In this document: piece after piece, positions 7,814 through 14,885 of the stretch
Layout of the letters: each line of letters begins with the position of its first letter
How positions within the stretch are numbered: position 1 is the first letter of the stretch
DNA from: CAZPUI01 sp964415525
GTDB lineage: Bacteria > Acidobacteriota > Holophagae > Holophagales > Holophagaceae
Reading direction: 5' to 3'
Assembly (NCBI GenBank): GCA_964415525.1
Contig: CAYQAS010000050.1
Coordinates: 1-29,369, forward strand
DNA length: 29,369 bases
The notes under the pieces: model-generated
Seen by the model: the letters and a program-made list of their open reading frames with translations, nothing else
Database searches by the model: none
Told to the model about the DNA's origin: nothing
Translations under genes and position numbers: made by a program

Positions 7814-10735
7814 ATGGCGAACCCTCGGTCTCTCCGTTTTGGCAGCGGCGCGCTGCTCTTCCTCCTCGTGGCAGGCTCCCTGTCCGCGCAGACGCCCGCG
7901 CCGATCCCCTCGTACCAGGTGAAGTACGCCACCGGTTCGAGCCATGCCTACACCTACTCCACCCGCTCGGATGTGCAGTCCCAGCTCACCCGGGACATCC
8001 GGACCCTGCCCAGCTCGGGCGCGGTACCCCTCATCCCCACGTTGACCGGCGCCACCACGCCCTCGGGAAAAGCGGCATGGAGTGGGGTCTACAGCGCGGG
8101 GTATGAGGGCTGGCGGGCGTTCGACGGAAGCACCGGCAGCCTCTGGCTGTCGAACATGGACACGTCCAGCGTCTGGATCGAGTACGAGTTCCCCGATGCC
8201 GAACAGCGCCTCGTGACCTCGTACCAGCTCACCTATGCGAACGGTTCCTGCTGCGAGGGGCGGGCTCCCAAGAACTGGAACCTTCAGGGCTGGGACGGCT
8301 TCCGCTGGATCACCGTGGATACGAGAACGGAGCAGACCGGCTGGTACGCGAACTCCAACCGGACCTTCCAGGTGGCGAGCCCCGGGGCCTATCGGAAGTA
8401 CCGGCTGACCATCACCGCGGACAACTACAACCGCACCTATCCCATTCACCTGGTGTCCATCGCATCCTTCCAGCTCTTCGGTTTCCCGGAGGAAAGCGGG
8501 GCGCCCCTGGAACAGACGATGAAGACGGGCGGGATGGACCTGGATGCCAACATCACGATCACTCCGCTCCAAGCCATGCCCGATGGGACCACTTTGCTGC
8601 GGATGAACACTCAGGATTTCCGCCTCACCAAGCGCGACCAGAACGGCGTGCCGGAAGATCTGGTGCTGGATCCCGAAGACCTTCTCGTGATGAAGCGGTC
8701 GATCTACTTCACCCAGTCGCCCTCCGGGGAGATCGGCGCCCTCTACCGTGAAGCCACCGAGCCCACCGCCATCACGAACCTGAAGCGCGGCATCATTTCC
8801 TCTTTCCAGTTCCGGCAGCCGGGCCTGAAGGCTGCCGTGGTGGAGACGGACGTGACCGGCCAGCTGAACGCCAACTATCAGGCGGGCACCACCAAATCGG
8901 ACGCCGTTTCCCTGGTGCGGGCCTGGCGCGGGGAGGACTACGTGAAGATGGCCAGTGGCATGGCCCTGGTGTCCCCGGCGGATGTGGGCATTGCGGGTCG
9001 GCAGGTCACGGAATTGGCCCCGGCCCTGGGCATCGTCACGCGGGTGGAGGCCAGTGCTGAGGCGGCCACCGCGACGCCCGCGGATTCCGCCTACGCCGGG
9101 AGCGGCGTGGGCACGTCCAGCGTGGTGAAGAACACGGGCACCCTGATCTACAAGAGCAGCAGCCCTGCAAAGCCCCTGATCCCCGATCTGTCGAGGTTCG
9201 TGCAGACGACCCTCATGGCGGAGGAGGTCCTGGAGGAGCTGGATCCCGTGGACCCGCGTTTGGAGAAGGATCTGCTCTCCAGCGAGATGGCCCTCGCCAC
9301 CGGCCGGGCCCTGGCGTGGATGAGGACAGATCCGCGGAACGTGACTCGCGTGGTAGACATGCTCCGCCAGCGTGAAGCCAGGCCCATGCACAGCGCCGCG
9401 CTGATCGACGCGCTGGGGCAGGAAGGCAGCCCCGCCGCGCAGGCGTGCCTCATCCAGGATCTGCTGCTGGACAGCACCGTCGATGCCGAACTCCGGCAGC
9501 GGGCCTTGTCGGGCGTCGTGGCCTTGGCGCACCCCACGGACAGCACGCTGCTGGCGATGGATCGGCTGTCCCGCTCGGGGCATCCCGAACTCGCCCGCCC
9601 GGCCCTCACGGTGCTGGGAGCCCTGTGCCATACCCTGTCGGCATCCAATCCCTCCCTCGCGGATCGCTTTGCGCTGCAGCTGGAGCATCGCTTGCGGCAG
9701 GCCACGGATGATACGGAAGCCGCGGCCCTGATCTGCGCCCTGGGCAATGCGGGGCGGCCCGGCAGCCTGGACGTCCTGGGTGCGTTCAGCAGCCATCCTT
9801 CCCCCCGGGTGCGGCGGGAAGTGGTGGAAGCCTTCCGTCGCTTCGACGGCCCCGCGGCGAACGGCCTGCTCCTGGATCGGGCGGGGCATGACGCCCATCC
9901 CGAGATCCGCGAACGCGCCCTGGAAGTGCTGCAGGGCCGGGCGGGCGTCTCCCCCCTGCTCGAATCTGCCACCGTCCTGCTGAACAAATCGTGGACCCGC
10001 ACCGTGGGCGGCAGCAGCATCCGCGCTGTCCTGTCGGGCACCTTGAAGGTTCAGGACGCGCCCTTCCACCTCGAAGGGGTGGCGGAGGCGGTGGGCCATG
10101 CCTGGTCCTACAGCAAGAGCCTGGTGAAGGTGGCGGCCCTCGGGGACGTGACCCTGTCGGGCACCACGCGCTATCTGAACTTCAGCGCCAAGTTCCATGT
10201 GGCAGGCAACCAGATCTGGGCCTTCGCCCCCGCGCCCATCCCCTGCGGCGTGATCAAGAGCGATACCTACACCCGCAGCACCACCTTCCTGTCCGCCTCC
10301 TACAGCATCCCCATCTGGGGCCCCTTGACTGCCAACCTCGGCGTGGGGCTCACCGGCACCGCCAGCCTGGTGGTGAGCGGTGAATTGAACGGCTGCACGC
10401 TGTCGCCCTATGCCACCGGGAGCATCATCCCCAGCGGCGCCGTGAGCGGCTATGCGGAAGCCTATGTGAGCGTTTGGGTCGCCAAGGGCGGCGCCACGCT
10501 GTCCGCAGACATTCTCAAGGCCAGCCTTCCGGGCACCGTGCGGGGCACCCTGACCACCAACGGCCTGCAGGCCTATGCGAAGGCCGACCTCACCATGCAA
10601 GCCATGACCGGCAAGCTCGACCTCTGGGTCAAGGTTCGCAAGGTCTTCGGCGGCTGGCGGAGCTGGTCCTGGAACGTGTGGAAGTTCAGCAACACGCCCT
10701 ATGTCCACAATTTCTTCACCGTGCAGTACCCCTGA
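7814..10735 (+). CDS. Exported large lipid transfer protein-like (vitellogenin/apoB-fold) protein with an inserted discoidin domain
   Basis: This 973-residue protein has a signal peptide (residues 1-25, LSA-Q). After a strand-like segment (YQVKYATGSSHAYTYS, 34-49) comes a probable F5/8 type C domain (about 77-222, with W.AFDGS..SLW, YQLTYANG, RKYRLTI). Then NLKRGIIS (322-329) and VETDVTGQLNANY (343-355) resemble the N-terminal beta-barrel of animal lipid transfer proteins, where N-I-K-R-G-I/L-x-S and a following GxCxTxY element are signatures. Residues about 490-720 form an alpha-helical repeat region with ALGNAGRPGSL (641-651) and RREVVEAFRRF, close to the LLTP superhelix consensus. The rest (730-973) is beta-rich. 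These families bind and carry lipid. GAGG at 7804-7807 favours this start over an ATG at 7802. It is monocistronic, with terminators on both sides. Function is inferred from motif recall, not alignment. Confidence 0.6.
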   Translation: MANPRSLRFGSGALLFLLVAGSLSAQTPAPIPSYQVKYATGSSHAYTYSTRSDVQSQLTRDIRTLPSSGAVPLIPTLTGATTPSGKAAWSGVYSAGYEGWRAFDGSTGSLWLSNMDTSSVWIEYEFPDAEQRLVTSYQLTYANGSCCEGRAPKNWNLQGWDGFRWITVDTRTEQTGWYANSNRTFQVASPGAYRKYRLTITADNYNRTYPIHLVSIASFQLFGFPEESGAPLEQTMKTGGMDLDANITITPLQAMPDGTTLLRMNTQDFRLTKRDQNGVPEDLVLDPEDLLVMKRSIYFTQSPSGEIGALYREATEPTAITNLKRGIISSFQFRQPGLKAAVVETDVTGQLNANYQAGTTKSDAVSLVRAWRGEDYVKMASGMALVSPADVGIAGRQVTELAPALGIVTRVEASAEAATATPADSAYAGSGVGTSSVVKNTGTLIYKSSSPAKPLIPDLSRFVQTTLMAEEVLEELDPVDPRLEKDLLSSEMALATGRALAWMRTDPRNVTRVVDMLRQREARPMHSAALIDALGQEGSPAAQACLIQDLLLDSTVDAELRQRALSGVVALAHPTDSTLLAMDRLSRSGHPELARPALTVLGALCHTLSASNPSLADRFALQLEHRLRQATDDTEAAALICALGNAGRPGSLDVLGAFSSHPSPRVRREVVEAFRRFDGPAANGLLLDRAGHDAHPEIRERALEVLQGRAGVSPLLESATVLLNKSWTRTVGGSSIRAVLSGTLKVQDAPFHLEGVAEAVGHAWSYSKSLVKVAALGDVTLSGTTRYLNFSAKFHVAGNQIWAFAPAPIPCGVIKSDTYTRSTTFLSASYSIPIWGPLTANLGVGLTGTASLVVSGELNGCTLSPYATGSIIPSGAVSGYAEAYVSVWVAKGGATLSADILKASLPGTVRGTLTTNGLQAYAKADLTMQAMTGKLDLWVKVRKVFGGWRSWSWNVWKFSNTPYVHNFFTVQYP

Positions 10736-10751
10736 GTCCCACCTCCGCACC

Positions 10752-10785
10752 GAAGCCCCGGATCCCGATGGGTCCGGGGCTTCGC
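10752..10785 (+). terminator. Hairpin terminator after the LLTP-like gene
   Basis: An 11-bp perfect stem (GAAGCCCCGGA, 10752-10762, with TCCGGGGCTTC, 10773-10783) is prolonged inside by CCC/GGG around a GAT loop with one bulge. It begins 17 bases after the stop codon. No long T-run follows. The 100 bases from here to the convergent M56 gene hold nothing else that I see. Confidence 0.7.
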
Positions 10786-10885
10786 GCGTGGTGGGTCAGG
10801 GAGAGCCGGTGACCGTCGACCGATGCCGATGGCGGGCAGCACCCGTCAGACCGCAAGGAGCCGGTTCACACGGAAGGAGAGAGGT

Positions 10886-12391
10886 TCAGTGCCGCTTGGC
10901 AGGTGGTGGCGGGGGGGGCGGCGGCGGAACCTGACCAACCTTGGCATGCCATGTCTTCAGCATCCCGATGGCCTGTTCGAGGGCTGCCCGCTCTCGATCC
11001 GCGGCGTTGGCGCCGTTCAGGGGCTTGGGAAAGAGGAAGGCCAGGCAGGTCTCCGAGCTGTTGGCCGCCACTTCCTGAATTCGGAGGCTGGTCACGTCCT
11101 TGGCCTGGACGCCCTTTTGGGCCAGGATCATCCCGATGCTCTTGGCGTTGGAGGCATTCACGGTCGAGGGCAGGGGCGCAGGCGTCCCTTGCTGGAGGGC
11201 CTTGAGGCGGGTCTCCATGACCTCCAGCGCCCAGGGCATCATGCGATCCCAGGGATTCAGGTTTTTTGCGGCGCTTCGCATGGGGAAGGCGATCGCCTCA
11301 GGGAAACCGGCGAGCTGGAGCTCGCGTTCGCCCAGGCGGAGGATGGCACCATTTTCGACCGACGGTGCGATGGTAGAGGGGGTAGGCGTGGGCCGGGCCA
11401 GAAGGAAGCCGCCGCCGAGAGTGGCCAGGGCCATGGCGAGGGCAACGCCTCGGAAAGCTGGAACGGCCTCAGGGCCGGGGTGCAGCATGCGTTGAATGCG
11501 GTTCATGAGCGGGCCTCGCTGGGAAGCGTGGACCACGGCGGGGATGCCACGGGGGCTGCCACCGGGGTGGTGTCGTCGAAGGGTCTCGAGACGGGCCAGG
11601 GCCTCGGCATAGGGCAGAGGATCGCCGAGGAGCGCCACGGCCACGTCGTCGCAGCAGTGTTCACGCAGGATGCGGAGCTGGCGGGAAAGCCACCACACCG
11701 CGGGGTGATAAAAGAGCAGTGTCTCCGCCAGATGCTGGAGGAGCAGGGTCAGGGGATCCAGGCGGCGCAGATGCGCCAGTTCATGCACCAGGACGGCCTC
11801 CAGGGCGAAGGGTTCCAGGTGCACCAGGGCGCCCATCGGGATCAGGATCACGGGCCGCCAGAATCCCCACAGCATGGGAGAAGTCACGCGCGAGCCCAGT
11901 CGGAGGGCGACGGGGCGTGCGAGTCCCATCCCCCTGCGGAGCTGGTCCAGGGTGGCCTGCCAGTGGGCGGGTGCAGGCGTGACATGGGTGCGCATCAGGC
12001 GGTGGGCCTGGAGCCAGGATCGGCCCAAACGTATGGCCATGAACGCGACACCTACCGACCAGAGCAGACCGGTCTGCTGGGCCAAGGTCTGGGTCCATCC
12101 CTGTTGCCCCGGAAGGCTGCCGAGGAAGGGCAGCACCGTGCGGAGTTCGGGGGCCTGGGCTTCCGAGGGCGCGGAGGGCAGGAGTTCCAGCCGGGGGACG
12201 TCGCCGGAAAGGGCCAGCCAGAGCCAGGTTCCGGCAAAGGTCGCGAGCAGAACGGTCACGGCCAGGACACAGATCCCATGCCGAAATCGGCTGCTGCGGG
12301 AGCCGCTCAGCGCCAGCGCGATCCAGGCCAGAAGGCCTAGGGCGGCGCCTTGCCAAAGGCTGTGCAGAAGGGTCCAGCCAAGGGCGCTCAT
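10886..12391 (-). CDS. M56 (BlaR1/MecR1-like) membrane zinc metallopeptidase
   Basis: This 501-residue polytopic membrane protein has N-terminal helices at about 5-28, 36-62 and 104-122, a cytoplasmic peptidase domain with the zinc motif HELAH (203-207) and the downstream EHCCDD element (244-249), and a further helix at about 325-350. The external C-terminal domain is only about 150 residues and lacks the SxxK penicillin-binding motifs, so it is not a beta-lactam sensor of the classical BlaR1 type. The tail is a run of about nine prolines followed by AKRH, coded partly by an eight-base homopolymer (10911-10918). The ATG overlaps the stop of the BlaI-type gene (ATGA). By analogy it would sense an envelope signal and inactivate that repressor. 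Confidence 0.9.
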   Translation of the reverse strand: MSALGWTLLHSLWQGAALGLLAWIALALSGSRSSRFRHGICVLAVTVLLATFAGTWLWLALSGDVPRLELLPSAPSEAQAPELRTVLPFLGSLPGQQGWTQTLAQQTGLLWSVGVAFMAIRLGRSWLQAHRLMRTHVTPAPAHWQATLDQLRRGMGLARPVALRLGSRVTSPMLWGFWRPVILIPMGALVHLEPFALEAVLVHELAHLRRLDPLTLLLQHLAETLLFYHPAVWWLSRQLRILREHCCDDVAVALLGDPLPYAEALARLETLRRHHPGGSPRGIPAVVHASQRGPLMNRIQRMLHPGPEAVPAFRGVALAMALATLGGGFLLARPTPTPSTIAPSVENGAILRLGERELQLAGFPEAIAFPMRSAAKNLNPWDRMMPWALEVMETRLKALQQGTPAPLPSTVNASNAKSIGMILAQKGVQAKDVTSLRIQEVAANSSETCLAFLFPKPLNGANAADRERAALEQAIGMLKTWHAKVGQVPPPPPPPPPAKRH

Positions 12392-12777
12392 CGCATGCCT
12401 CGGGCCTTCCGGGCCGCGTCGAGGGCCTGCTGAATGGCGTCCAGTTCGGCATCGGAGGCGGCTTCCTCCTCCAGGGCAGACAGGACAAAGGCGCGCGCGT
12501 CACCGCCAAAGGCGCGGCCGAGCATGTCCCGCACCAACTGGCGGCGGGTGTCCTCGGCGGCCTGGGCGGGGCGGTAGATGTGGCTGCGCCCCTGCTCCTC
12601 CCGTGCCACCAGGCCCTTTTCCAGCATCACGAGCAGCAGCTTCAGGCTCGTGTTGTAGACCGCCTCGTCCTGGGGGTAGAGGGTCTGGTGGACCTCCCGC
12701 ACCGTGGACGGGCCGCGATCCCACAGCACGCGCAGGATGGCGAGTTCGGCGTCCGTAGGGCGAGGGGGTTGGACCAT
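12388..12777 (-). CDS. blaI: BlaI/MecI-family transcriptional repressor
   Basis: This 129-residue cytoplasmic winged-helix repressor matches PF03965. The N-terminus reads TDAELAILRVLWDRGPSTVREVH, followed by a recognition region (YNTSLKLLLVMLEKGLV) and the wing GRSHIYRP. The C-terminal half is a helical dimerisation segment. Members of this family repress their own operon until the partner M56 protease causes their cleavage. Here the partner gene overlaps by 4 bases. The GGAG site (complement of 12783-12786) is 5 bases from the ATG. Upstream (12790-12823) lie a GTACGAAG, a GTCTAGAC palindrome and a second CGAAG that could be operator parts. The classical TACAnnTGTA operator is not seen. There is no beta-lactamase gene nearby. 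Confidence 0.92.
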   Translation of the reverse strand: MVQPPRPTDAELAILRVLWDRGPSTVREVHQTLYPQDEAVYNTSLKLLLVMLEKGLVAREEQGRSHIYRPAQAAEDTRRQLVRDMLGRAFGGDARAFVLSALEEEAASDAELDAIQQALDAARKARGMR

Positions 12778-12789
12778 GGCGACTCCGGT

Positions 12790-12823
12790 GTACGAAGGTT
12801 TTCATTCGAAAGTCTAGACGAAG
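12790..12823 (-). promoter_or_regulatory. Candidate operator/promoter region of the BlaI-M56 operon
   Basis: The 34 bases upstream of the BlaI ribosome site contain GTACGAAG (12790-12797), the palindrome GTCTAGAC (12812-12819) and GACGAAG (12817-12823), which reads as a direct repeat of the first box. GTACGAAG recurs as an inverted pair at 13038-13077. Autoregulation is expected for this family. The exact binding site is inference. Confidence 0.35.
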
Positions 12824-13037
12824 TCGGAGGGCCTCGGAGGGTCATGGGATTCCCTTTCTGGTGGGGGATGGAGGGGTTGAAACGAAGCTGCCTTCGAAGT
12901 GCGCGATGCGCAGTCGCACAGCACAAGAAACGACGGCTCCGGATAGGGGGAAGCCCCTTCCCGAGTCGCTTCGAACCCCCGGGCTGTGGATTGGTTCGGA
13001 GGAACGCAAATCCTTGTGGACCAGGGTTGAACCCAAT

Positions 13038-13077
13038 GTACGAAGATATTCAGTGATGTCAATGACGATCTTCGTAC
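13038..13077. repeat. 10-bp inverted repeat (GTACGAAGAT dyad)
   Basis: GTACGAAGAT (13038-13047) is exactly inverted as ATCTTCGTAC (13068-13077) around a 20-base spacer. The outer eight bases match the box at 12790-12797 upstream of the BlaI-type gene. It could be a regulator binding site or a loose RNA hairpin. No gene start lies close by. Confidence 0.6.
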
Positions 13078-13292
13078 TTTGTAGGCAGGGCTCTCCGAGC
13101 CTGGATCGGAGACGTGCTCAACGCGTTGTGGTAATGGCTGTGGGCCTGGGATGAGCCGGGCTGGACCGAATTCGAACCTCGTCGAGCTTGTAGAGCGGGT
13201 GCCCGAAGCGTCTTTGGAGCTTGGACATTTCTAGAACTGGCGTGGATCTTGGCATCGAGCCGGAGGTTTCTTTCGGAAGAAGTGGTCTGCTT

Positions 13293-13471
13293 TTATCCCC
13301 TCCATCCCCTTTATCCCTGCCATGAACGAGGGGGACCGCCCGGTCGCTTTGCGCCCTCTGCGTCCCCCTCGTGCTCCCCACGTGGTGGCCGAGCAAAGCC
13401 CGGCCACCACGTCTGTTTGGAACTTCTTTCAAAAGAATGATTAACAGGGATGGAGGGGATGAAAGGGATAA
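13293..13471. repeat. Structured intergenic element with 27-base terminal inverted repeats
   Basis: The ends 13293-13319 (TTATCCC...ATCCCTG) and 13445-13471 are inverted copies matching at 23 of 27 positions. A further CTGCTT lies just outside each end. Inside are two hairpins: 13326-13336 with 13362-13372 (11 bp, perfect) and 13380-13391 with 13401-13412 (12 bp, perfect). As RNA this would be a three-way junction. As DNA it could be a MITE-like element. No transposase and no clear target-site duplication was seen. Confidence 0.5.
13321..13415. repeat. Two-hairpin intergenic repeat, copy 1
   Basis: This block starts CATGAACG, runs through GGGGACCGCC and CCCCAC, and ends with the hairpin ACGTGGTGGCCG/CGGCCACCACGT followed by CTG. 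It is homologous to 16774-16865. Over the last 36 bases the copies match at 30 positions, and four of the six differences form two compensatory base pairs. Confidence 0.65.
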
Positions 13472-13700
13472 CTGCAAGCAGGCGTTGCCTGCCCTTGCAG
13501 TCCCCAGTCTTGGGCCTGGGAATGTGGGTGGAGTCGGGGATGGAAGCCAAAAGTCTAAATTCCAGGGATGCCCGAAGCGCCTTCATCCCGTGGCGGGGGT
13601 GATCCAGATGCGTTCGGGCTCGGTGTCATTCGCTTCCGCGCCGGGCCGACTCCACGGACCGGGTTATGATCCCTTTCCGCCCTTTCTCACGGTGTTTCCC

Positions 13701-14885
13701 ATGTCTGCTTGGCCCTATCCCATCCTCCGACTGAAACCTGGCAAGGAGACGCTGCTGGACAAGCGGCATCCCTGGCTCTTCTCGGGGGCGCTGCTGGATG
13801 CGGTGCCGGGGCCGCTCGTGCGGCTGGCGGATGCGAAGGGACGGGTAATCGGGGTGGGGACGGCCTCCACGGTGAACCCGCTGGCGGTCCGGATCTTCCG
13901 CTTCGAGGAGGCGCCGCTGGATGCGGCCTTCTTCCGCTCGCGGCTGCAGGCGGCCCTGGACCTGCGTCGGGCCCTGGGGCTTGCACTCCCGCAGGGCGGC
14001 TGGCGCTGGGTCTTCGGTGAGGGCGATTTCCTCCCCGGGCTCGTGGTGGACCGCTACGCCCATGCCTGCGTCTGGCAGGCCAGCACGGCGGGGCTCGAGG
14101 CCCTGCGGCCCATCTGGGAGCCGATCCTGATGGAGCTGGCCAAGGCGGATGGCGCGACCATCTTCGTGGAGCGCAGCCAGTCCGGCCGCAAGGAAGAGGG
14201 CCTCGACCCCGTGAACCGCCTCGTAAAGGGCAGCCTGGGGGGGCCGGTGGCCATCCAGGAAGGTCCGGCGAAGCTCTCCGTGGATCTGCTCAAGGGCCAG
14301 AAGACGGGCTTCTTCCTCGACCAGCGGGAGGAGCGCCTGCGCCTGGGGCGCGTCTCCAATGGCTGCCGCGTGCTCAACGCCTTCGGCTATACGGGCGGCT
14401 TCAGCATCCACGCGGGGCTGGGCGGCGCCACGGAAGTGGCCACCCTCGACATCAGCGGGATGGCCCTGGATCAGGCGGATCGGGACTGGGCCTTGAACGG
14501 CCTCGACCCCGCCAGGCACACGCGCCTGCAGGGAGACGCCTTCGAGCTCATGCGCCAGTTGGAGCCCGAGGCCTGGGATCGCGTGGTGGTGGATCCCCCC
14601 GCCTTTGCGAAACAGCGCAAGGATGTGGATGCGGCCTTCAAGGCCTACAAGGACGTCTTCCGCCTCGGCGCGAAGGCCACCGCCCCCGGCGGCATGCTCT
14701 TCTGCTACTCCTGCAGCCAGCACCTGGACCGCGTGCGCTTCCAGGAAGCGGTGTGGACCGCCATGCTCGAGGCCGGTCGGCCCGCCCAGGTGCTCGCCCA
14801 CCTCGGCCAGCCTTCAGACCACCCCTACGCCCTGGATCACCCGGAAGGCTTCTACCTCAAGGGACTGATGCTGCGGCTGACCTGA
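13701..14885 (+). CDS. rlmI: RlmI-type 23S rRNA cytosine-C5 methyltransferase
   Basis: This 394-residue cytoplasmic SAM-dependent methyltransferase is close to E. coli RlmI (396 residues, m5C1962 of 23S rRNA). A PUA RNA-binding domain (about 6-75, with DKRHPWLFSGAL) is followed by an EEHEH-type subdomain and the Rossmann domain. KTGFFLDQREER (201-212) precedes motif I (NAFGYTGGF, 226-234), the catalytic VVDPPAFAK (296-304) and FCYSCSQHL (334-342), which carries candidate catalytic cysteines. The YxLDHPEGFYLKG C-terminal motif is also present. The ATG at 13701 gives the usual length. The frame stays open upstream, but without family similarity. Its last 34 bases overlap the convergent subtilase gene. 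The exact target base is assumed from the family. Confidence 0.88.
   Translation: MSAWPYPILRLKPGKETLLDKRHPWLFSGALLDAVPGPLVRLADAKGRVIGVGTASTVNPLAVRIFRFEEAPLDAAFFRSRLQAALDLRRALGLALPQGGWRWVFGEGDFLPGLVVDRYAHACVWQASTAGLEALRPIWEPILMELAKADGATIFVERSQSGRKEEGLDPVNRLVKGSLGGPVAIQEGPAKLSVDLLKGQKTGFFLDQREERLRLGRVSNGCRVLNAFGYTGGFSIHAGLGGATEVATLDISGMALDQADRDWALNGLDPARHTRLQGDAFELMRQLEPEAWDRVVVDPPAFAKQRKDVDAAFKAYKDVFRLGAKATAPGGMLFCYSCSQHLDRVRFQEAVWTAMLEAGRPAQVLAHLGQPSDHPYALDHPEGFYLKGLMLRLT

Larger units (their letters stand above)
12824..13620. other. Gene-free stretch with several inverted repeats
   Basis: No frame in this region, on either strand, combines a ribosome site with a recognisable protein. What it holds is structure: a 10-bp dyad GTACGAAGAT...ATCTTCGTAC (13038-13047 and 13068-13077), 27-base imperfect inverted repeats (13293-13319 and 13445-13471), and two hairpins between them. 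A 14-base sequence GCCCGAAGCGYCTT occurs near 13201 and again near 13570. The last 80 bases before 13701 presumably carry the promoter of the methyltransferase. Confidence 0.6.

Noticed and set aside
12778..12837. Search for the classical BlaI/MecI operator TACAnnTGTA upstream of the repressor.
   Set aside because: Not present. Only the GTACGAAG and GTCTAGAC boxes were found, and these are reported at low confidence.
12814..13154. Several small frames of 60-120 codons on both strands in the BlaI-rlmI gap.
   Set aside because: They overlap each other, lack ribosome sites and have no family resemblance. Low-complexity composition follows the inverted repeats.
13160..13190. AATTCGAACC looked like a tRNA T-loop.
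   Set aside because: No 5-bp T stem, anticodon arm or acceptor stem can be formed around it on either strand.
13293..13471. The inverted-repeat element as an insertion sequence.
   Set aside because: There is no room for and no trace of a transposase gene, and no clear target-site duplication.
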